Below are positions 23,353 through 30,296 of a DNA stretch of 30,296 nt, piece after piece. A program made the position numbers and the translations under genes. This DNA is from Candidatus Heimdallarchaeota archaeon (lineage in GTDB: Archaea; Asgardarchaeota; Heimdallarchaeia; Heimdallarchaeales; Heimdallarchaeaceae): contig JAUVXQ010000005.1 in the NCBI GenBank assembly GCA_030603505.1, positions 1-30,296 of the forward strand, read 5' to 3'. Under the pieces are notes generated by a model that saw only the letters and a list, made by a program, of their open reading frames with translations, did no database searches and was not told where the DNA came from. Position 1 is the stretch's first letter; each line of letters starts with the position of its first letter.

Positions 23353-23739
23353 ATGTATGAAGCAAAGATTCCAGGAACTAGGTATGTGTGTGCTTTGACA
23401 AATGTAAAGGGTCAATGGATGATTCAAATTAAACTTGATGATGTTGTTGAGGGGGAAGCAGTGGTCAAGGAGGTTAGTGAAAGGGGAATGAGAGATAACA
23501 TAAAATCTGTCCTTTCAGAGGTAAATATGTATCTTAATGATTTTATGGTAGATCAAATAACAAAAGATATAACCACACAAGCTCAAATTCTGTTTCGAGA
23601 TGTCTCCGCTACTGAAATACAAACTACTCAAACCAATGTTTCAGCCATAGATAATTCAATGAAGGATGTACTTGAACGCATTAAAATGCTCGAAGAAAGA
23701 ATAAAGCGAATTGAATTTATCCTTGAACATCGTGAATAA
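23353..23739 (+). CDS. Unknown protein with C-terminal coiled coil
   Basis: 128 residues. The first about 45 form a beta-rich region (RYVCALTNVKGQWMIQIKLDD), followed by a helical stretch (MRDNIKSVLSEVNMYLNDFM) and a C-terminal heptad coiled coil (about 100-126: DVLERIKMLEERIKRIEFIL). The family was not recognised. GAGGTTA just before ATG 23353 is a good ribosome-binding site. It lies upstream of uS10 on the same strand, but a 104-bp gap separates the two. Confidence 0.6.
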   Translation: MYEAKIPGTRYVCALTNVKGQWMIQIKLDDVVEGEAVVKEVSERGMRDNIKSVLSEVNMYLNDFMVDQITKDITTQAQILFRDVSATEIQTTQTNVSAIDNSMKDVLERIKMLEERIKRIEFILEHRE

Positions 23740-23843
23740 TGAAATTACCCTTTCTCCTTCTCACTATTTTTTACTCTTCTAAATAATCTAGTAACGAAAT
23801 ATTCTTAAAACACTCCAGAATTCTACTATCAAAAGGTGATTTA

Positions 23844-24158
23844 TTGAGTCAACGAGCTAGGATCCGGTTAATTGGTAACGATCCTCAATCTTTACAAAAA
23901 ATCTGCAACCAAATCCAAAAGATAGCTGAAAGAACAGGTCTACGAATTAGAGGACCTATTCCACTCCCCTCAAAGCGTATGGTTTTACCTGTTAGAAAAT
24001 CACCCTGTGGCAACGGCACAGCAACTTATGATCATTTAGAGATGAAACTTCATAAGAGAATTATAGATATGGATGCGGAAGAGAAAAGCATGCGATTATT
24101 AATGCGTATTCACGTTCCTGAAGATGTCCATATTGAAATTGCCATTGAGAGAAAATAA
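23844..24158 (+). CDS. rps10: Small ribosomal subunit protein uS10
   Basis: 104 residues, the usual archaeal length. Conserved features include RIRLIGNDPQSL at the start, GPIPLPSKR with the loop, RKSPCGNG, and HKRIIDMDA. It is part of the 3' domain (head) of the 30S subunit. The TTG start is certain from AAAGGTGAT just upstream. In many archaea rps10 follows EF-1A; here its neighbours are unknown proteins and the EF-2 paralogue. Confidence 0.95.
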   Translation: MSQRARIRLIGNDPQSLQKICNQIQKIAERTGLRIRGPIPLPSKRMVLPVRKSPCGNGTATYDHLEMKLHKRIIDMDAEEKSMRLLMRIHVPEDVHIEIAIERK

Positions 24159-24236
24159 TTTATTCTCTTTTTATAACAATTCTCCCTGTTTATTTTTCAA
24201 TGAAATAATACGTGATTATATTTACAATTAAACATA

Positions 24237-25145
24237 CTATTTCATTTTAATTGGAGGATAAACATACTTTAAAAATATAATAAAATCATCCAGTTCATTG
24301 AACATTTCATTCTTCTCAAGCTTTTTCTTAATGAAAAGAAATAAACCTTCAAAATATTGATCTATTTGCTCACTGGAAATTAACACTTGAGCAGGGTAAT
24401 TTTTGTTGGCGAATACTTTTTCATGTAAAACCTCTTTGAGGAAGACCAATGATGATTTTAGAATCTCACTTCCAAAATTGAACAACAATTGCTTGAATGT
24501 TTCATAATGTTGATTTACAAGGTTTGATTTCTTTCGAAATAAATATAAGAAAGTTGAAATCTCTTTTAGATTTCCATCGCGAATTGTAAGAAATTTGTAC
24601 CAAAAGTGCTCTTTATGTAGAACCTCTATGGAATCGATTGATTGTATTTTATTAACACTATTCACATTTTTTACTCTAATTATGCTTTCTGGGTACAATT
24701 CTTGTAGATTTAATGCATCATTTGGACTAAATATACTAACAGATTCATTTAACTCAACCATTGAATCGATGAGTATTGTTATTTCATTTACATCACTTTG
24801 TATTTCTCTCAATATCCCTGTTATTATCTTTCCTCCTTCCACGAATTCTTCCTGATAATAATAGCGATTAAGGTTTATATCAAACTCTACTTCTCCAAAT
24901 TTCCCCTCTGTTATTACAGCTTCTCCTTGCTCCCCCTTAATACAAAAACCATTTCTGACTATTAAGTCCATACCTATTTCCATTTGCTTCTTTAATTCAG
25001 GATCCTTCAACTTATATTTGTACTCTTTCGCATCTACCCTTATTTTTCCAATAATTCCCCATTGATATATTCCAATAGATGTGATTTCTCCCGCAAAGAA
25101 ACTAATAGGTTTTCCTGTAATTAACAAAGAATTGGATTCATTCAT
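24237..25145 (-). CDS. Unknown protein, beta-rich N-terminus and helical C-terminus
   Basis: About 302 residues. The first half is beta-rich (GEITSIGIYQWGIIGKIRVD, GKFGEVEFDI, KIITGILREIQSDVNEITIL) and could hold OB-like or PRC-like barrels. The second half is helical with aromatic residues (FLYLFRKKSNL, YFEGLFLFIKKKLEKNE). No signal peptide, motif or family recognised. AGGTGA in the frame's upstream GTG (25157) is the ribosome-binding site for ATG 25145. Convergent with rps10; the archaeosine TGT gene lies upstream on the same strand, 84 bp away. Confidence 0.65.
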   Translation of the reverse strand: MNESNSLLITGKPISFFAGEITSIGIYQWGIIGKIRVDAKEYKYKLKDPELKKQMEIGMDLIVRNGFCIKGEQGEAVITEGKFGEVEFDINLNRYYYQEEFVEGGKIITGILREIQSDVNEITILIDSMVELNESVSIFSPNDALNLQELYPESIIRVKNVNSVNKIQSIDSIEVLHKEHFWYKFLTIRDGNLKEISTFLYLFRKKSNLVNQHYETFKQLLFNFGSEILKSSLVFLKEVLHEKVFANKNYPAQVLISSEQIDQYFEGLFLFIKKKLEKNEMFNELDDFIIFLKYVYPPIKMK

Positions 25146-25228
25146 TTCGTTCTTCACCTAATATACTAATCTAAATAGAGTATAAAAAATCACTAATAAA
25201 AAATCGCGACATCCCTGATTTCTATCCA

Positions 25229-26818
25229 CTACTCTATTATCTTTAAATCTTCTATTCTCTCTAATTTCTTGACTCTTTGTACACCTTTTCTAATTGTTAT
25301 TTCTATCCTAGCTAATATGTTCTCAGAAACTTCTTCTTTATCCATGTTGAAAACTATTAATTCTTCATATTTCTTTGCTTTCAAGAATTTTAATGCTTCT
25401 GAAATGGCTTTTTCAATTATATCTTCTGACAAAAGCGAAGAAAAGACTGATTGCGAAAAAGGATAAGTTTCAACTAATTCTACGGGAATAAGACCAATAA
25501 ATGGGAGAAACATAACTATATCATAATGATTGATAGCTTTTTCTATTTGTTCATAAACATCTCTTCGATGAATGAGCATTTCAATTGGGTTTGTTTTACC
25601 TGATGAAATTAAAATAAGCAATTTCTTTTGCTGTGCTTGGTAGTTTCTCAGAATTCTACTTCGTATCCTTGTAAATTCTGGCCTATGAAAAGAGTCTGTA
25701 TTAAATACTTTCAAACCTACTGATTTTGTTATAGGTGTTCCAAATTCCCAGTATTTACTATCTATATTCTTTAAAATATGCTTATAAGCACGATATAGTA
25801 GTGGATGTGAAAGCGCTTTCTGCTCTAATAATTCCCATAATCTTCCTTCTCTTATCGCAACACGAATTTGTTTGATTTCTGCAACTGATACATATAAATT
25901 GTGAAGAGCTAAATTACGAATCCTAGTTCTATTTTCGGTTTGAATTAATTCTTTTGGTGACCATTTAGAACATATTTCACAACTGCAAGGGAATTCAGTT
26001 AGATTGGCTAGTTGGTATGTTCTTGTAGCTCCCATATAACGATTCTCTTTAGCGAACAATATATAAGCCGCACTATCGAATGTGTCGCAACCTAAAGCAA
26101 CAATAAAAGGGAAAATCATTGGATGACCGGCTCCAAAGAGATGGAGAGGTATATTGTGGGTTAATAATTTTCTTGCTTCATATATCATCGAAAAAAGTGA
26201 TTGATAGTCATACTGGGACATAATTGGAGCAACGCTGCCTAGTGCATAAAAATTGAAGTGTTTTAGGAGGTCTTCTTCATTGAGTTTTTGTATAAACTCT
26301 CTTATTAAAGAGGTGTTCTTTCCTCCTTGAATTGGCGCTGTCCAAATGGTTTCAGGATGATTTTTAATTTTTTCAACAGATAATTTTATTCTTTTGATTG
26401 TTTCATAGATTTTAAGTTGGGCACTTTCATACGTGTCTGTTGGCGGGATTGGGACATCCAAAATCACTCCTACATCAGGACTTAGATTCGATTGAATGTC
26501 TAAAGATTGTAATGGATCTATGTCAACATCTCCATATGCTAAAATTTGGTATGCTCCACTGTCCATCATTATATTCCCTTGAAACATCAAAGTCTCGTGT
26601 ATTGTTTTAGTTTTGTTTGGCATTCCATACCTTTTGTAGTAAAGATAAGCACTTGTAATTACAAAATTGAATCCGAATTTACTGAGCATTTCTTCTGCAG
26701 TAATAATGTTTTCTTTAGGATCAATAACAGGCAGTAATGTAGGTGTTATTACTTTCCCATGGGGAAGTGAAAAAGAACCTATTCGACTGTGTAAATCCGA
26801 ATTAATTATTTCTTCCAA
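25229..26818 (-). CDS. tgtA: Archaeosine tRNA-guanine transglycosylase
   Basis: About 529 residues. It replaces guanine-15 of tRNA with preQ0, the first step to archaeosine, which stabilises the D-loop core. Catalytic Asp in MDSGAYQ (about 86) and the nucleophile Asp in LDVPIPPT (about 121), substrate loop QGG, and the zinc site CSCEIC (about 278-283) with a His in LALHN. After the catalytic domain comes the C1-C2 region, but I see no PUA domain at the C-terminus, and the protein is shorter than the classical archaeal enzyme. TTG 26818 is preferred, since AGGTG precedes it; the GTG at 26827 lies within that site. Confidence 0.9.
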   Translation of the reverse strand: MEEIINSDLHSRIGSFSLPHGKVITPTLLPVIDPKENIITAEEMLSKFGFNFVITSAYLYYKRYGMPNKTKTIHETLMFQGNIMMDSGAYQILAYGDVDIDPLQSLDIQSNLSPDVGVILDVPIPPTDTYESAQLKIYETIKRIKLSVEKIKNHPETIWTAPIQGGKNTSLIREFIQKLNEEDLLKHFNFYALGSVAPIMSQYDYQSLFSMIYEARKLLTHNIPLHLFGAGHPMIFPFIVALGCDTFDSAAYILFAKENRYMGATRTYQLANLTEFPCSCEICSKWSPKELIQTENRTRIRNLALHNLYVSVAEIKQIRVAIREGRLWELLEQKALSHPLLYRAYKHILKNIDSKYWEFGTPITKSVGLKVFNTDSFHRPEFTRIRSRILRNYQAQQKKLLILISSGKTNPIEMLIHRRDVYEQIEKAINHYDIVMFLPFIGLIPVELVETYPFSQSVFSSLLSEDIIEKAISEALKFLKAKKYEELIVFNMDKEEVSENILARIEITIRKGVQRVKKLERIEDLKIIE

Positions 26819-26864
26819 TAGTAACACCTAAAAACAATAAAAAGGGAGCGCAGGTTCACTGACC

Positions 26865-27290
26865 TTACTCCGATTCTGCTTGAGCTTTGTATTTGTCGAA
26901 AATTTTCTGTATTCTCTCAGCTATAGGTCCAGTCCCTTTTACTCCTTCTTCACTGACAGTAAATCTGTCAAAAACTTGTATAATCCCAGCTTCTTCCAAG
27001 ATTTTGATATTTTGGGGTTGGAACATAGATGCTAGTTCGCTTGCTAGTCCTGATAAGTTGAATGGCTCTTCTGCAAGGGTAATTTCAACAATGTTGGAAC
27101 CAGTTATAAAAACTCTAAAATAGTTTACTCCTGCACTCTCTGCTTCAGATAAAGCTACGTTAAATGAAGTATCTTGAATACCTCTCAAAACACCTGTGTA
27201 TATTTTGTCACTGCTTAACAGTATTTTGACACGCTTATTTACTAAGGTGCTCAACTCTAATAGAAATTCACGATTCGGATTCGATGGCAT
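26865..27290 (-). CDS. Sm-like archaeal protein with C-terminal extension
   Basis: 141 residues. The N-terminal Sm fold shows Sm1 (VNKRVKILLSSDKIYTGVLR, then DTSFNVALSEAE) and a shortened Sm2 (ITGSNIVEITL). After about residue 75 there is a helical extension of some 65 residues, ending in IQKIFDKYKAQAESE. Two-domain Sm proteins of this kind are known in archaea as SmAP3-like. They form rings and may bind RNA. ATG 27290 is chosen; TTG 27299 is also in frame. The gene lies just upstream of tgtA, both on the minus strand with a 46-bp gap, and the two could be co-transcribed. Confidence 0.8.
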   Translation of the reverse strand: MPSNPNREFLLELSTLVNKRVKILLSSDKIYTGVLRGIQDTSFNVALSEAESAGVNYFRVFITGSNIVEITLAEEPFNLSGLASELASMFQPQNIKILEEAGIIQVFDRFTVSEEGVKGTGPIAERIQKIFDKYKAQAESE

Positions 27291-27431
27291 AATTATCAAA
27301 CCAAACTCAGAGTCTTTATAGAAAAATGTTATGATATTAGATTTAACTTTGGTTAATATCTTTTAAAGAGCAAATTTTTTTGTAAACTTCAATTATGAGT
27401 AATTTAGGTGCTTCTTACATCACTTTATTCT

Positions 27432-27500
27432 ATCACTTTTTTCTGCAGTTTTGTTATAGCTTTCACTCATACTTAGATTAACACAATTAAAAGTGATGAT
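27432..27500 (+). promoter_or_regulatory. Conserved promoter block of decayed peptide gene 4
   Basis: ATCACTT (27432-27438), TTTCTGCAGTTTTG, a TATA-like GTTATAGC, TTAGATTAACA and AAAAGTGATGAT. It is almost identical to the block of peptide 5, so the promoter is preserved although the reading frame behind it is not. Confidence 0.7.
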
Positions 27501-27556
27501 ATGTTTAACCCAGAGCTTGGAAACAATAACCTTCTTCCCCTGAATAGTATCCTCGG
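27501..27556 (+). pseudogene. Decayed peptide gene 4
   Basis: Begins MFNPELGNNN, close to peptide 6 (MFDPEPSDNE). A one-base loss in the PP codons and a TGG-to-TAG change explain the rest: restoring the base gives LLPPE-stop-YP against MPPEWHP. As it stands the frame runs on for 51 codons through TPR gene 3's 3' end. The promoter is intact, so the locus may still be transcribed. Alternatively the 51-residue hydrophobic product is real; I consider decay more likely. Confidence 0.6.
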
Positions 27557-27630
27557 TAGGAAGCCTATTCTCTTTTTACTTCTTCTAATAAATGCAGGGA
27601 GTTACCTTTTAAAATTAAACATTAACTCGT

Positions 27631-29310
27631 TTATTGCTCATCTAAATATTCTATAACCATTTTTTTTGATTGTTCACTGAATATATCCATAAAAGCAGTT
27701 TGTTGAAATCTATCTTCAAATTTTTTTATTGTTCGAGTGGATGAGATTAATTTCTGATATAGTTTTATCTCCTTTGCCATTTTCCTGAAATTTTTTTGTG
27801 AACATTTTATTTCTAAATTCTTAAACTCTTCAAGAATTGTGAGATTGCTAGGCTCCTCTAAATATTTGGACAACAAAGTAAAAAAGTCACTCCAAATTTG
27901 CAGAATTGGTGCTTTTTCATCTGTTGTTTTTTTTCTAACATTTTCTGCTGTTTTTTTGAATTCTGTAAAGTTTCCCATCGCTAAATGTATCTTTCCCAGT
28001 AAAATATCTGCGAATAATGAATCAAAAGTATAATTTTTGATTTTATTTATTGCATATGCAGTCTTTTTAGTAGCTGTGTATGGTTTGTGTGTAATGAGAA
28101 GTTGATGCAGAGTTATATAAACCTCTTCTCTAGATCTGTCTATTTCATCATCTAACAGCGATATCGTGCCTTCTTCATCTGAGTACGAATCTAAAAGTAA
28201 ATCCTTTGATAAACGTGATTCTGAAATAAGCGATTTAGTATATTCATAAACTCGCCTTAATTTTTCATCTTGTACGTTTGCAATATCTAAATCTAGTTGT
28301 ACAAAAATGAATAGAATAGTATAGTATGAACTTGAATAAACAAGTTTAATTCCTCTAGAGAAATAATTTGTTCTTACAAAATCACTTTCCATGAAAGAGA
28401 TTAATTCAACAAGAAGGTTATATGAGTGTTGAAATTGACCTTGGTAAGCATAACAACGGCTTAAGAATCTTATGATTTCAACATGTTCATACATAACTTC
28501 GTTTTGTAAATTCTTCTTTTTTATTCTTTTATATGTTTTAGACAGGGAATCTATTGCTTCATCAAGTTTATTTCTAATAGCATACATAGTTCCAACTGAG
28601 CTATTTAACCAAATATAATGTGAGTCAATTATTCTTTCTTGTATTCTTTCCTTTACGAACGTCCAACGAAGCAATTCATCTGCATTTTCATCTTGCCCTA
28701 GAAAAAAGTAGAATCTTAATAATAATGTAATTGTTTTAACCAACCCAAATGAATTATAGCTCTTGTAATAATAAGTAAGACAATTTTTCATCTTTTTTGT
28801 AGCTTCAGTCCATTCATGGTTTCTCATCCACATAAAAAGTGTGTGAGTGTATAATATTTGGTAATATGTGTCCAGGCTTTTATCTTTTAAAGGTGAGATT
28901 AGCTCCATCGCACTAGAGATTTTTTGCTCCGCTTTAATGACGTTTCCTTTTAATTGATGCAAAAGAGATTCAGCTAAAAAAACGATTGATATTTGTTCTA
29001 TTTTGTTGCTTTTTTGAACAATATTTCTCATTTTTTTCAATAGTTTTTCTATTTGAGTTGATTTTTGCGCGTAATAATATGTTTGGAGGTAATTCTGCCA
29101 GTAAATCCTAAATAATAAATTATTGTTATTCAGGTGTTCTGCTGTTTTTGTTATTCGTTGAAGCAAAAAACACAATTCTGATGATTTCTCATTTGCACAA
29201 ACAAGTTCTAAATCAGAAACATATTTTTGAAGCTTTACAACGGTGCTTATTTCATTTTTATATTTTAACAATCTCTCCTTAGCTTCATGAAATTCCTCTA
29301 TGTTTAACAT
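27631..29310 (-). CDS. TPR-like helical-repeat protein 3 of peptide cassette
   Basis: About 559 residues. It is a distant relative of TPR proteins 1 and 2 with the same plan: a charged, helical N-terminus without HTH, then TPR-like helix pairs across its length (for example YFFLGQDENADELLRW, GTMYAIRNKLDEAIDSLSK, YAYQGQFQHSYNLLVEL). ATG 29310 has AAGGAG eight bases before it; the ATG at 29349 lacks such a site. Two peptide genes of the same family lie upstream on the same strand, as for the other two TPR genes. A TATA-like TTTTTATAT (29451-29459) implies a leader of about 120 bases. The 11-bp operator repeats of TPR genes 1 and 2 were not found. Confidence 0.78.
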   Translation of the reverse strand: MLNIEEFHEAKERLLKYKNEISTVVKLQKYVSDLELVCANEKSSELCFLLQRITKTAEHLNNNNLLFRIYWQNYLQTYYYAQKSTQIEKLLKKMRNIVQKSNKIEQISIVFLAESLLHQLKGNVIKAEQKISSAMELISPLKDKSLDTYYQILYTHTLFMWMRNHEWTEATKKMKNCLTYYYKSYNSFGLVKTITLLLRFYFFLGQDENADELLRWTFVKERIQERIIDSHYIWLNSSVGTMYAIRNKLDEAIDSLSKTYKRIKKKNLQNEVMYEHVEIIRFLSRCYAYQGQFQHSYNLLVELISFMESDFVRTNYFSRGIKLVYSSSYYTILFIFVQLDLDIANVQDEKLRRVYEYTKSLISESRLSKDLLLDSYSDEEGTISLLDDEIDRSREEVYITLHQLLITHKPYTATKKTAYAINKIKNYTFDSLFADILLGKIHLAMGNFTEFKKTAENVRKKTTDEKAPILQIWSDFFTLLSKYLEEPSNLTILEEFKNLEIKCSQKNFRKMAKEIKLYQKLISSTRTIKKFEDRFQQTAFMDIFSEQSKKMVIEYLDEQ

Positions 29311-29450
29311 TCTATTTTCTCCTTTCCCTATGTAAAATTCTATTAACATGCCTTTGGAAATATGTTAATTCTGTTAATTTGAGAGTAAATGAAAGATTTT
29401 TTTGATACAAGCTTTATTCACCGAACACCCAATAATCAATAGTGAAAAGA

Positions 29451-29459
29451 ATATAAAAA
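29451..29459 (-). promoter_or_regulatory. TATA box for TPR gene 3
   Basis: Minus-strand ATATAAAAA complement (TTTTTATAT), about 140 bp before ATG 29310, downstream of the peptide 5 terminator. The best TATA match in this gap. Confidence 0.4.
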
Positions 29460-29535
29460 CCTCTTCGTTGGTAATTTACTTCAACTAAAGAATAGTAAGA
29501 TTATTTTTAAAAAAAGAAAAGAGAATAATCCCCTT

Positions 29536-29598
29536 TTAAGGAGTCCAAGCTGGAGGGATTATATAGTCATCGCCGGGTTCGCCAGGATCTAACATCAT
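29536..29598 (-). CDS. Small peptide 5 (EPGD...PPxWxP family)
   Basis: Encodes MMLDPGEPGDDYIIPPAWTP (20 residues), or 19 from the second ATG, with GTGAT just upstream. DP, EPGD, PP and W-x-P are kept; the variable residues are Leu3, Gly6, Ala before Trp and Thr after. Pro and Gly codons differ from other copies (CCC). The gene lies about 225 bp upstream of TPR gene 3, on the same strand. A CCTT-AAAAGG hairpin with a T-rich tail follows. Confidence 0.75.
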   Translation of the reverse strand: MMLDPGEPGDDYIIPPAWTP

Positions 29599-29667
29599 AA
29601 ATCACTTTTAATTGTGTTAATCTAATTATGAGTGAAAGCTATAACAAAACAACAGAAAAAAAGTGAC
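29599..29667 (-). promoter_or_regulatory. Conserved promoter block of peptide gene 5
   Basis: On the minus strand: GTCACTT (29667-29661), TTTCTGTTGTTTTG, a TATA-like TTATAGC, TAGATTAACA and AAAAGTGAT, matching the other blocks. Confidence 0.73.
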
Positions 29668-29773
29668 ATACAGAAAATTATATTTTTTGTCATATATTTT
29701 CTAAATTTATTACATTTCAGACCCATTATTAATCAATAATTCAAAAAAGAAAAGAGACGAAAGTTTAACTTTC

Positions 29774-29833
29774 TTAAGGATGCCATTCAGGAGGCATCGT
29801 TTCATTATCGCTGGGTTCCGGATCAAACATCAT
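29774..29833 (-). CDS. Small peptide 6 (divergent EPGD...PPxWxP family)
   Basis: Encodes MMFDPEPSDNETMPPEWHP (19 residues). It keeps DP, EP, PP and W-x-P but replaces GD by SD and lacks one residue in the N-terminal half. The next gene downstream on its strand is peptide 5, then TPR gene 3. The stop codon is in a hairpin (AAGAAAGT pairing with ACTTTC) followed by TCTTTTC, as for peptide 2. This is the most divergent intact member. Confidence 0.7.
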   Translation of the reverse strand: MMFDPEPSDNETMPPEWHP

Positions 29834-29901
29834 AATTACTTCTAATTGTGTTAATCTAATTATGAGCTAAAGATATAAAAGAAGAATGAAAAAAATGTGA
29901 T
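29834..29901 (-). promoter_or_regulatory. Promoter block of peptide gene 6
   Basis: Minus strand: ATCACATTTTTTTC in place of GTCACTT, a TATA-like TTTTATATC, TAGATTAACA and AGAAGTAATT. Diverged in its 5' part but with the same order of elements. Confidence 0.6.
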
Positions 29902-30050
29902 ATCATTCTATTTGTATTAAACCATCCAATAAAAACAATTTTGTCTAATTTCTTTAAGAATAACTCCGACAAAATCCTTCTTCCTTTGAAATAGGGTGTT
30001 TTTTACATATAAGAAAAGAGCAACGTTTAAATATCTAAGTATAGATATGT

Positions 30051-30120
30051 GTACTACCACGTAAAGTGGATGTAGCCATGTCTTGAGGCATGAGGGGGAA
30101 ACCTTTCATGCCTTCTTTTT
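30051..30120 (+). ncRNA. Candidate small structured RNA
   Basis: A TATA-like TTTAAATAT (30026-30034) lies about 25 bases before a segment with two hairpins. The first is CCAC-GTAAA-GTGG (30057-30069), extended by CTA/TAG. The second is AGGCATGA (30086-30093) with TCATGCCT (30106-30113), continued by two G-U and two G-C pairs and capped by a GAAA tetraloop (30098-30101). A T run (30116-30120) follows, as for a terminator. The G-U pairs and GNRA loop favour RNA on the plus strand. No ORF overlaps. The remaining gap (29902-30157) shows nothing else. Family not recognised. Confidence 0.55.
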
Positions 30121-30157
30121 ATATTTTAGTTAACTTTTATTCAAGTTTCTCTGTTAT

Positions 30158-30296
30158 TAGTACTTCCGAAATAACGAAAAATTTTAGGGTCTGAGTGCCG
30201 ACAAAATTATTATGAATTCAACTAATAGAATAAACTTCATAAGAAGTTTAAAGAATCTTGTCCAGCAACTTAGACCCTGTAGAGAAGTAGTTGGAA
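30158..30296 (-). repeat. Right copy of 139-bp terminal inverted repeat
   Basis: Exact reverse complement of bases 1-139. On the plus strand here the outer stem GGGTCTGAGT (30187-30196) and ACTTAGACCC (30268-30277) pairs fully with one G-U, whereas the inner stem has one mismatch; on the other strand the reverse is true, so the strand of any RNA cannot be told. See the left copy. Confidence 0.9.

Noticed and set aside
1..30296. Whole window as a Borg-like or viral linear element, from the terminal inverted repeat
   Set aside because: The cargo includes single-copy core genes (uS10, Orc1/Cdc6, archaeosine TGT) and no capsid, polymerase, terminase or integrase; a repeat-bounded contig is simpler.

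Overview
The window is AT-rich archaeal DNA. The evidence is an Orc1/Cdc6 initiator, archaeal-type uS10, an archaeosine-type tRNA-guanine transglycosylase, an Sm-like protein, a class III (archaeal) pilin signal, TATA boxes, and Shine-Dalgarno sites of the GGTGAT type followed by many TTG starts. An EF-2 paralogue that appears to lack the diphthamide loop fits Asgard archaea best, but this lineage call is an inference. No tRNA, rRNA, CRISPR array or transposase gene was recognised.

Layout. 1-5.2 kb: an RNase H-fold protein, a MoxR ATPase + VWA pair, a PAPS-reductase-like protein with ferredoxin domains, and a small membrane protein. 5.2-7.5 kb: two tiny peptide genes followed by a TPR-like protein. 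7.6-12.6 kb: a possible structured RNA, a pilin-like protein, a coiled-coil/winged-helix protein, a MacB-type ABC transporter and a zinc-ribbon protein. 12.7-14.6 kb: a second peptide + TPR cassette. 14.7-19.7 kb: a probable replication-origin neighbourhood (three ORB-like sites, a TTCACA box cluster, two winged-helix proteins, Orc1/Cdc6), interrupted by an M42 peptidase and a DUF6788-like protein. 19.7-27.3 kb: housekeeping genes (MTA/SAH deaminase, EF-2 paralogue, uS10, archaeosine TGT, Sm-like protein) and two unknowns. 27.4-30.3 kb: a third, inverted peptide + TPR cassette, a probable small structured RNA, and a 139-bp repeat that is the exact reverse complement of the window's first 139 bases.

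The most interesting content is a repeated system. Five intact 19-20 codon genes (two upstream of TPR gene 1, one upstream of TPR gene 2, two upstream of TPR gene 3) encode peptides of the form M-x-DP-x-EPGD-x-PP-x-W-x-P. Their differences are mostly synonymous, or fall at a few variable residues next to the Trp. Each has the same promoter block, a GTGAT ribosome-binding site and a T-rich terminator, and each precedes a 520-560 residue helical-repeat protein on the same strand. Two further copies are decayed. The arrangement recalls peptide/TPR-receptor (RRNPP-type) signalling of Firmicutes, but the receptors here show no recognisable HTH and the peptides show no secretion signal. A peptide ligand/receptor or inhibitor/target relationship is a hypothesis.
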